From the NCBI GenBank assembly GCA_963830545.1, contig CAWHMK010000001.1, positions 2,542,001-2,606,000 on the forward strand: a DNA stretch of 64,000 nucleotides. The letters are read 5' to 3'. Below, in pieces: positions 7,658-15,460 of the stretch (the first letter of the stretch is position 1; each line of letters begins with the position of its first letter). The position numbers and the translations under genes were made by a program. Under the pieces are notes generated by a model. It worked only from the letters and a program-made list of their open reading frames with translations. It searched no databases and was not told the DNA's origin. This DNA comes from DATGJX01 sp963830545 (lineage in GTDB: Bacteria; Vulcanimicrobiota; Vulcanimicrobiia; Vulcanimicrobiales; Vulcanimicrobiaceae).

Positions 7658-9799
7658 ATGAGCGGACTAGGAAGTTTTTCGGACTCGGCCTGCTCGGCAA
7701 CGCGCTTCAGACGTTCCAAAGCGCGGCGGACGTCACGTCTGACAACATCGCGAACGTGAATACGCCCGGCGCTTCGCGGCAGGTCGTCGACATCACGCAA
7801 ATGGCTCCCGTCGCGGGTTCGCCTTTTGCCAGCGCGCATTTCAGCGGCACCTACGGCAATGGTTCAGTGGTAGCCGACGTGCAGCGCATTCATCAAAATT
7901 CCTACGACTCGCTCTTCCGCGGCGCTTCCGGCTCGCAAAATTACTACACGATCGAACAGAACCAACTGCAAGCGCTGCAAGCCAGTCTCGGCGAACCCAA
8001 CAACGGCATCAGTTCCTATTTCACGGCGTTTCAAACCGCGGTCAGCCAGCTCGTGGATCAAGCCGGCACCGGTTCCACCAGTTCGCGCGCCAACGTTCTT
8101 TCATCGGCGCAGGCCCTCGCGCAGGCGCTCAACGGCGCGTCGAATACCATCGCGCAGCAGAAGGGGCAAGTGCTGCAGCAGGCCGGCTCCGTGGTCAACG
8201 ACGTCAACGGCATTCTGGACCAGATCGCCGCGCTCAACGGACAGATTCGCGCGTCGACGGCGGTCGGCGACAACCCGAACACGTACGAGGACCAGCGCGA
8301 CCAGTTGATCGACCAGCTCTCGCAGTATCTTTCGACGCAGACCGCGATTCAGCCGGACGGCTCGACTCTGGTCACCGTCAACGGGCAAGCGCTGGTCGAC
8401 GACACGGTCGCATACCATCTTGCTCAGCCGGTCGTCGGCGTAGCGGCGAACGGCACGCCGACGTTCAAGGTCGATTTTGCAACGAACCCGCCTGCGGCGG
8501 CCAACTCTCCGGGCATTCCGCTGGGCAACGGCCGAGCTCGCCGCGTTCGCGGACCTGTACAACAACAAACTCACCGTCTACGGTCAGCAGCTCGACGACT
8601 TTGCCTCATCGATGTCGAATGAAGTGAACCGCATTACGCAGTCCGCATACGATCAGAACGGCGTGGCCGGAACTGCGCTGTTTCAGCCCATCGTCAGCAC
8701 GCTGCCGATCTCGGCGGGAAACATCAAAGTCGGCATTTCCAATCCATCGCAGCTGCCCGTCTCGCTCGCTTCGACGGCGGCCGGATCGCTCGTGACGAAC
8801 TTGAATTCCGCCAACAACGCGGTCGACACGTCGGCTTCGATGAACGCAAACGGCTCTCTCGCGGATCCGCCCGCCGCGGCGGGCATTGCCGGCACGCTTA
8901 CGGTCACCGTGGACGGCGTAGCGCAAGACCTTCAACTACAACACGAACACGACGGATGCGTCCATCGATTCCTTCGTCAGCCATTTCAACAGCGGTCACT
9001 ACGGTGTTTCCGCGTCGTTCGACGCATCTTCCCAGCGCATCGTCTTCACGCGCGACCCGAACAACGCCGATTTGGTGCACAGAGCGGCGCAGGGAGCGGC
9101 TCCGTCGAGCCCGTCATTCACCATCACGGACAGTAATAACCCGGCGGCACCCGGCACTTCGCTGCTCGGCGCGCTGGGAGCGGCCGGCATTCAATCCGTC
9201 GCGCAGGACGGCACAAACGCATTCGGCGCCAACGACAACGGCGGAGCGAACGCGCTGATGACGATGTTCTCCGCCAACGTGGGCGTGCCGGCGCTGCAGA
9301 CGGCGGCGGGCGCGGCGATTGCAGCGGGTACGCAGACGGTCGCGCTGCCGGCCGGCGTCACGAACGTCAGCGTCGGCGACGTTCTCACGGTGGATGCGAC
9401 GTCCGGCGGCGGCGCACCGCAAGAAAACGTCGTGGTGTCGGCGGTCAGCTTCAACCCGGCAACGGGAATCGAGTCCTTCACGGCGACGTTTACGAATGCC
9501 CATGCGGTGGGCGCATCGATTACGTCGGCGCAGACGCAAACGCTGGGCCAATATTACGGTCAGACCGTTTCGCAAATGGGCGTCGACACGCAGACGGCGA
9601 TTAGCGGCACGACCTCGCAGACGAACTCTGACCAACAACATCAACCAGGTGCGGCAGAGCGTCGACGGAATCAACCTGGACGAAGAAACGCAGAACCTCA
9701 TCAAATATCCAGAACGCGTACGCGGCCACGGCGCGTACGATAAACGTGCTGGACTCGATGCTCAGCACCGTGATCACTTCTCTGGGCGCAGGACATTAG
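7658..9799 (+). CDS. flgK: Flagellar hook-associated protein 1 FlgK (frameshifted)
   Basis: FlgK forms the hook-filament junction. ATG 7658 gives MSGLGSF, then the frame breaks inside a run of five T where six would keep MSGLGSFFGLGLLGNALQTF in frame. That is a clear one-base homopolymer loss. The next segments are ADVTSDNIANVNTPGASRQ, FRGASGSQNYYTIEQNQLQA and YFTAFQTAVSQLV. Further shifts lie near 8530, 8930, 9640 and 9705. The C-terminal signature NLDEETQNLIKYQNAYAA is recoverable around 9675-9720, and the protein ends LGAGH at TAG 9797-9799. Domain order and total length (about 710 residues) fit a FlgK with an inserted variable region. Confidence 0.9.
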
Positions 9800-9817
9800 C
9801 AAGGAGGCTGATTTTTC

Positions 9818-11113
9818 ATGCGTATTGCCACCTCGACCATCTACGACTCACAATCGAACTCCATCGACAATCTCGTCGCGCAGCAGCAGCAGCAGGGTCA
9901 GACGCTCTCGTCCGGCAAGCAGCTCAACGCGCCGTCGGACAATCCGACGCAGATCGCGGAAGATCTGGAAGTTCGCGCGTCGATCGCGCAAGAAAACCAG
10001 GGATCGACGAACATCCAGAACGCGACCGCGCAGTTGACGACCGTGGACGGAGCGCTTTCGACGCTGACGAGCATCATGCAGAGCGCGCGATCGATCGCGG
10101 TTCAGGCCGGTGCAGGATTCGCGAACTCCACGCAGCAGCAGGCGCTCGCGTCGCAAGTCGACAGTCTGCTGCAGGAAGCGATCGGCGTCGCCAATACCAA
10201 ATACGCCGGCAAGTACGTTTTTGCGGGCACCGCCGCTCCGACGACGCCGCCGGTCACGGCAAACGGCGAGCCGGTTTCGAGCGTTTCGTTCAACGGCAAT
10301 ACGAGCGGCCAAACCGAGCAGCTCTACAACGGCGATGCGGTGACCACGTCCGTGACCCTGCAGCAGGCGTTCAATTACAATTCGTCCGACGGTTCCCCTG
10401 ACGTCTTTCAAGCGCTGATTACGCTGCGCAATACGATTGCGAACGGCACAGTGGTATCGGAGAGCGCCAGCCGCGTGAACGACGTGAACACCGCGCTGAC
10501 GGCCGCGACGCCGATCAATACCGCCGGAATTCTCTCGACGCCTTTGACGCCGGACGCGAGCGGCAATACGAATATTCTCATTACATCCGCGAAAACGGGT
10601 TCGGCAGGCGTCACTGTGACGATTCCCGCCGGCTCGACGATTCCCGCAGTACTCGCAGCGATCAACGCCGCTAGCGCGTCGACGGGTGTGAGCGCGAGCT
10701 TCGATTACAAGCAGCAGCGCCTGTCGCTCACGTCTGCATCCGGCGCCTTCCAAATCGCAGACACGCCGACGACGTCCGGTACTGCGCCGGGCAACTTCGT
10801 AGAAGCGTTCGGATTGCAGTCGCAAGCGGATTTGGTTTCGAACGTTTCGCGGCAGCTCGGCGACGTGGACAACGTGACGCAGAACCTGCTCACGACGCGT
10901 GCGACGCTCGGCGGCAATCTGCAAACGCTCAGCGCGCTCGGGTCCGCGACGGATTCACAGGCAGTTAACGATACCAAAGTACAGTCCGGCATCGAGGATG
11001 CCGATATTGCAAAAGTGATCTCGCAGTTCTCGCAGACGCAAACCGCTTTGCAGGCCGCGTACGGCACGACCACGCGTCTGGAGAGCAAGACGCTCTTCGA
11101 CTATCTACAGTAG
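9818..11113 (+). CDS. flgL: Flagellar hook-associated protein 3 FlgL
   Basis: FlgL is the second hook-filament junction protein, between FlgK and flagellin. The frame of 431 residues is intact and begins MRIATSTIYDSQSNSIDNL behind AAGGAGG (9801-9807). The flagellin-like N-terminal helices contain LSSGKQLNAPSDNPTQIAED, and the C-terminal helix is SQFSQTQTALQAAYGTTTRL. The central part (about residues 150-340) is a surface-exposed, Ala/Thr/Ser-rich insert, which makes the protein longer than the roughly 300-residue enterobacterial FlgL. A run of glutamines (QQQQQ) at residues 23-27 is encoded by a CAG repeat. Confidence 0.94.
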   Translation: MRIATSTIYDSQSNSIDNLVAQQQQQGQTLSSGKQLNAPSDNPTQIAEDLEVRASIAQENQGSTNIQNATAQLTTVDGALSTLTSIMQSARSIAVQAGAGFANSTQQQALASQVDSLLQEAIGVANTKYAGKYVFAGTAAPTTPPVTANGEPVSSVSFNGNTSGQTEQLYNGDAVTTSVTLQQAFNYNSSDGSPDVFQALITLRNTIANGTVVSESASRVNDVNTALTAATPINTAGILSTPLTPDASGNTNILITSAKTGSAGVTVTIPAGSTIPAVLAAINAASASTGVSASFDYKQQRLSLTSASGAFQIADTPTTSGTAPGNFVEAFGLQSQADLVSNVSRQLGDVDNVTQNLLTTRATLGGNLQTLSALGSATDSQAVNDTKVQSGIEDADIAKVISQFSQTQTALQAAYGTTTRLESKTLFDYLQ

Positions 11114-11143
11114 AAGGGACAATTAAGGAGGATGGAGAGCACG

Positions 11144-11613
11144 ATGGAATCGCCGCGCACGACGACGATCGTCACAGCCGCTTCGGCGAAGTGGCATATC
11201 ACGCAGACGAGACGTCATCGAATTTCCGTGGGGCTTGCCCGGGTTTGCGGATCTGCGCCGCTTCTTGGCTCTCTCGCTCGCCGAGCAGCCGAACTTCGTC
11301 TGGCTGCAGTCGCTCGAGGACCCGGCGATCGCGCTGCCCGCGGCCGACCCGTGGCAGATCTTTCCGGATTACGAACCGCGCATGCCCGCCTATGCGACGG
11401 AAGCGCTGCAGTTGCACGATGCCGAGGACTTCACGTGCTGTGCGTGGTGGTCGTCACCAAAGATGCCGAGCAGATGACCATGAACCTCATGGCGCCCGAT
11501 CATCGTCAATCTCAAGACCCGCCGCGCCGCCAAGTCATGCTCGAGAACTCGCCCTATTCGGTCCGAACACCGATACCGCGCAACCCAGCGGGAGGCGCGC
11601 CCAACCGGCGTAG
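11144..11613 (+). CDS. fliW: Flagellar assembly factor FliW (frameshifted)
   Basis: FliW binds flagellin and, when free, binds and antagonises CsrA, so it couples flagellin export to translation. The recovered sequence contains RFGEVAYHADE, EFPWGLPGFADLRRFLALSL and QPNFVWLQSLEDPAIALP, which are the family's strongest motifs. It continues LCVVVVTKDAEQMTMNL and MLENSPYSVR. These lie in three frames, with shifts near 11175, 11225, 11440 and 11500. ATG 11144 is preferred over ATG 11132 because AAGGAGG (11125-11131) touches the latter. The end is uncertain; TAG 11611-11613 is used. The order flgL-fliW-csrA-flagellin is the known FliW/CsrA arrangement. Confidence 0.85.
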
Positions 11614-11677
11614 ATACAACGGCACGGCGTCAGCCCGCGTAGAGAGTCCGCAGCAAAGAAAGCCAAGGAGGGCAAAA

Positions 11678-12019
11678 ATGCTAGTCCTGAGCCGCAAAGT
11701 CAATCAGTCGATCATGGTAGGCGACAACGTTCGCGTCGTGGTCGTCGCCGTCGACCGCGACCAGGTGAAGTTGGGCATCGAGGCCCCGCGCGAGATCGCC
11801 GTCCACCGTTCGGAGATCTACGAAGAAATCCAGCGTACCAACCGTTCCGCCGCCGCCGCCCGCCGGTACCGCGGGGCAGGCCAGTCCCGTGGTTGCGCCG
11901 GGCCGCGCTCCAACCCCGCAAAAAATCTCCGAAACCGGCAAAAAACCGCTAAAGTCGCGTTCGGCACCGCCGATACCAAGAACGAAGGGGACAGGACGTC
12001 TCCCTCGACTAGTCATTAG
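11678..12019 (+). CDS. csrA: Carbon storage regulator CsrA with C-terminal extension
   Basis: CsrA is an RNA-binding translational repressor, and in this context the regulator of flagellin mRNA. The core MLVLSRKVNQSIMVGDNV, then VKLGIEAPREIAVHRSEIY, is fully conserved, including the LGIEAP/ and R-E-I strand. AAGGAGGG precedes ATG 11678. The typical protein ends shortly after EEIQRTN at residue 54. Here the frame continues about 60 residues to TAG 12017-12019 in a basic, low-complexity tail. The GCC/CCG-rich stretch at 11846-11870 is shift-prone, and the other two frames give a Pro-rich tail or a stop at 11950-11952. The core call is firm; the tail and its end are not. Confidence 0.9.
   Translation: MLVLSRKVNQSIMVGDNVRVVVVAVDRDQVKLGIEAPREIAVHRSEIYEEIQRTNRSAAAARRYRGAGQSRGCAGPRSNPAKNLRNRQKTAKVAFGTADTKNEGDRTSPSTSH
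11950..11976 (+). promoter_or_regulatory. Sigma-28-type promoter for flagellin, inside the csrA tail
   Basis: TAAA (11950-11953), exactly 15 bases, then GCCGATAC (11969-11976) matches the sigma-28 consensus TAAA-N15-GCCGATAA with one mismatch. It ends 70 bases before the flagellin ATG. This is the expected promoter class for a filament gene and allows flagellin to be transcribed separately from flgL-fliW-csrA. Confidence 0.75.
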
Positions 12020-12046
12020 CACACGCGTGTTGATCATGGAGGAAAC

Positions 12047-13317
12047 ATGCAAGGTCTGAGTATCGCCAACAATCTGTTGGCCAATCAAGTTCAGTACAAC
12101 CTGGACAAGAACCAGGAATCTGCGTTCAAAACACGGTTACGCAGCTTTCCAGCGGTTTGCGCATCAATTCCGCCGCGGACGATCCGTCCGGTCTTGCGAT
12201 TGCGACCAACCTGCAGACGCAGGTCGATGCGTTCCAGCAGGCCTCACAGAACGTTCAGAACGCGAACAACGCGGCTCAAGTCGCGGACGGCGCCCTCGCG
12301 ACGGAAACCGACATCCTGCAGCGCATCCGCAGCCTGGCTGTGGAAGCCTCGAGCTCGATCAACAGCTCGTCGGACAATCAGAACCTGCAGTCGGAAATTT
12401 CGCAGCTGATCCTCGAAGTCAACCGCATTTCGCAGAACACCAACTTCAACGGCCAGCCGCTGCTCGACGGCAGCCACGCGGGCTTCCAGCCGTACGTGGA
12501 CGCGTCGTACAACGTCACGTCGAACTCCGTCCTCGCGCAAGCCGGTGCGACCGCGAATAGCGGCAATCTGGTAGCAGGCATTACGGAAATCGCGACCACC
12601 GCGGGCGGTCCTGCGTTGAACGTCGGCAGCACGGTGTTCGACACGACCAGCAGCGGTGCGGTCGACGGAACCATCGAACTGCAGGTCATCAACACCAGCA
12701 GCACGACGGTCGCGCGTACAAGTCTCGTTCTTCATCGAGCAGCTGCAGCTCGACGGGCGCCGCGCAGGTTTACAGCGCCAACGCCGCGGCGAATACGCCG
12801 GTGAGCGTCGACGGTCTGAACATCACGGTCGGCAACGTCACGCTCGCCGATGCCGGCACGACCGCGTTCATCAAGGTCAGCCAAGCCGTCGCGGCCAGCA
12901 GTTCCGCGTCCGGCCCGTTGACGATTCAGTCGGGCGCCGACGAAGGCGACACGGTGCAGATCGGCATCCAAGCGACCAACGCGCAAACGCTGCGTATCTC
13001 GAACATCAACATTGCGAATACGGCTGCCGGCGTGCTTGCCGCGGAAGACGCAATCGGCCAGGTCGACAACGCCCTGCAACACGCTGCTCAGCCAGCGCGC
13101 GCAACTCGGCGCGGTCATCGTCCGCCTGAACGAAGATGCGAACAACGACAACGTCGCGGCGGTCAACCTGCAAGCATCCGAATCCGCGATTCGCGACCTC
13201 AACGTCGGTCAGGCGACGACGGAATTCACGAAACTGCAAGTGCTCGTTCAAGTCGGCACGTCGGTCTTGGCGCAGTCGAACGCCAACGCGCAATCTGTCG
13301 TGGGTCTGTTCCGCTAA
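12047..13317 (+). CDS. fliC: Flagellin (frameshifted)
   Basis: This is the filament subunit. ATG 12047 follows GGAGGAAAC and gives MQGLSIANNLLANQVQYNL. The D0/D1 signature LSSGLRINSAADDPSGLAIA follows, then NLQSEISQLILEVNRISQNT and FNGQPLLDG. The middle (about residues 150-320) is variable and Ser/Thr/Ala-rich. The C-terminal D1/D0 helices include SQRAQLGAVIVRLNEDAN and NVQ-like LQASESAIRDLNV, ending QSVVGLFR at TAA 13315-13317. Shifts occur near 12125 (GCGTT where GCGGTT restores the frame), 12715 and 13080. The reconstructed length of about 422 residues is normal. The GGA motif in the ribosome binding site is a plausible CsrA target. Confidence 0.93.
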
Positions 13318-13342
13318 GGTCAAGACCTCGGTAACGAGCAAA

Positions 13343-13371
13343 GGGCACGCTTCGGCGGTGGCTTTTTTTTT
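13343..13371 (+). terminator. Rho-independent terminator after flagellin
   Basis: An imperfect stem (GGGCACGC / GCGGTGGC) closed by a stable C(TTCG)G tetraloop is followed by nine T residues (13363-13371). It lies 26 bases after the flagellin stop. The stem has one bulge and one mismatch, which could reflect sequence errors like those in the neighbouring genes. Confidence 0.65.
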
Positions 13372-13416
13372 CTCCAAATCCTCGCGAAGCGGCTAGACGG
13401 AATGCCGCGCATCACG

Positions 13417-13424
13417 GCCGATAA
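13417..13424 (+). promoter_or_regulatory. Possible sigma-28 -10 element before the glycosyltransferase genes
   Basis: GCCGATAA here is a perfect match to the sigma-28 -10 element and sits just after the flagellin terminator. The correctly spaced -35 position (13398-13401) reads CGGA, which does not match TAAA, and the TTG start at 13439 would leave a leader of only a few bases. Treat as tentative. Confidence 0.3.
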
Positions 13425-13438
13425 CCAAACGATGCGCC

Positions 13439-15453
13439 TTGAACGGTCCGTTCGCAAGCGCCCGGCGCCACGCCGCGGCGGCAGCAGCGCGCGCGCTCCT
13501 TTCGGGTTGCCCGCAGCCGCCCGCGGGCTGGCCGCAAAAGCCGGCCGGCATCAGCCTGTGCATGATCGTCAAGAACGAAGAGCGCTTTTTGGCGCAATGC
13601 TTGCGAAGCGTCGCGGGCATCGTCGACGAAATCAACATCGTCGACACCGGGTCCACGGATCGTACCATTGAAATCGCGCACGCGTTCGGAGCGAACGTCG
13701 AGCACGCGATGGCGAAACGATTTCGCGCTGGGCGCGAAACAAGTCGCTCGACATGGCGACCAAACGCTGGATCTTGCAGCTGGATGCCGACGAAGAGCTC
13801 TGCCGGAATCGTCCGAAGCGCTGCGAGCAGCTGAAGAACGCTCCGGCGTATCTTGACGGCGTGTGGCTGCGCTGCGTCAATGCGTCGGACCGGTACAAAG
13901 GCGGCGGAACGATGTCGCACGCGATCATGCGCATGTTTCCGAATCAGCCGCGCATTCGTTTCAACGGCGCCATTCACGAGTTTCCCAGCATCGACGATTC
14001 GCCCCTTTCGATGCCGGCCGTCATCGCGCCGATCAAGATCGTGCACCACGGATATCTCGACGACGTGGTCGACGATCGCGACAAATACGAGCGCAACATG
14101 GCGATCATCGAGCAGGAACGTCGCGCAAGAACCGGAAGAGGCGTTTCATTGGTACAACTTCGGGCATGACGGCGCATCTGAGCGGCGACAACGAACGCGC
14201 CGCGCCGGCACTCGAACGCATGTGGGAACTTTGCCTCAAGCACGGGATGCGCGCGTTCACGGCGAACGGGCTGCAAACGCTTTGCCGACGTGTACAGCGA
14301 GCATCTGCGACCAGCCCGAAAAAGGGCTTGCCGTTCGCACTGGAGTGCATCGACCGATCGCCGCGCTACGCCAACGCGCATTTTTCCGCCGGCAAGGCGT
14401 ACTTTCTGATGAAACGGTACGACGAAGCGCGCGCAATGTATTTGAGGGCGATCGAGGACGGGCAGTATCATCGACCGGCAATACGTGGTCGACGACGAGG
14501 TTCCGCAGTGGAAAGCGCAGTGCGAGATCGGGAGTATCTATGCCGAACAGGGCGATTACTGCGAGCGCGGTCGGAGTGGTTCGAACGCGGCCTCGCCAAC
14601 CGTCCGGCGATTCAGCCGCTGCGCCTCAACTACGCCAATTCGCTCGAAAAGCTCGGGCGGCTGCCGGAGGCGGAAGCGATGTTCCGTTCGATTTACTCGG
14701 ATTTCGGCGACGAGCAATCCATCGTATGTCTCGTCAACTACCTGCTTCGCCACCAGCAGGAGCGCGAAGCCGTGGATGTCGTCGATCGCCATTACGGCGA
14801 GGTAGCCCCGCAGGCGGCGGTTTCCATGCTGCTCGCCGCGGCGGTCGTTACCCAACGTTCCAATTGGGGCGACGGCGAACGGTACTTGCTTGAAGCGCAA
14901 CGGATTTCGCCCGGCTCACCGGAGGTGCGCGCGGCGCTCGAAGCGCTGCGGCGAAACCGGCAAACGTCGAGTGCATTCGAAAGCGTCCAGTCTTTGTTTG
15001 CCGAGCAGCGGTACGACGAAGTCATCATGCGCGCCTCCGAAGCGCTCGCGGAATTTCCGTTTGAACCGCGATTTTCGTATTATGCTGCGCTGGCGTGTGC
15101 GAATCTCGGACGCAAGGACGAGGCGCTCGTCTATCTTGACGGCATTACGGATCCGTCTGCCGGCGAAGCGCCGCCACCTGCTGAGCGCGACGCTTCTACG
15201 CGAATTCGGACGCAACGACGAGGCCCTCGCGGCGCTCGCGCGCGTGTTGACGCAGAATGCGGCAAACGCGGATGCACTGCTGATGAAAGGTGCGCTGCTG
15301 GAAAGCGTAGCGCGCATCGCCGAAGCGGAAGAGGCGCTGCGTGCGGCGCTGCCCCATCGCGAAGGAACGCGCGGCCGTCGAACTGGCGGGCATGTATTTA
15401 CGCCAAGGGCGGGTGGAAGACGCAAAGCGCGTAGCGGCGCAAGCGCTCACGTA
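13439..15453 (+). CDS. GT2 glycosyltransferase with TPR repeats, probable flagellin glycosylation (frameshifted)
   Basis: The N-terminal GT2 (GT-A fold) domain shows SLCMIVKNEERFLAQCLRSV, EINIVDTGSTDRTIEIA and LQLDADEE, the donor-binding and metal-binding motifs of SunS/TPR-type glycosyltransferases. IHEFPS and GYLDD follow near residue 180. The C-terminal half consists of TPR-like helices (YANAHFSAGKAYFLMKRYDE, LRLNYANSLEKLGRLPEAEA, YYAALACANLGRKDEALVYL). Proteins with this layout commonly sit beside flagellin genes and modify flagellin. The frame shifts at about six places (near 13715, 13800, 14120, 14290, 14500, 14560, 15170, 15360). The start is uncertain: TTG 13439 or ATG 13402 in another frame. 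It ends at TAG 15451-15453. Confidence 0.75.
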
Positions 15454-15460
15454 GACGTTC

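Noticed and set aside
9880..9898. CAG-type short tandem repeat as a possible phase-variation tract in flgL
   Set aside because: It encodes five glutamines in frame with only a few units. In-frame triplet changes would not switch the gene off, so there is no good case for phase variation.
9848..10924. A 358-codon frame on the - strand opposite flgL
   Set aside because: flgL is intact and well conserved on the + strand. The opposite frame is Arg-rich with no recognisable motif, typical of antisense shadows in high-GC coding DNA.
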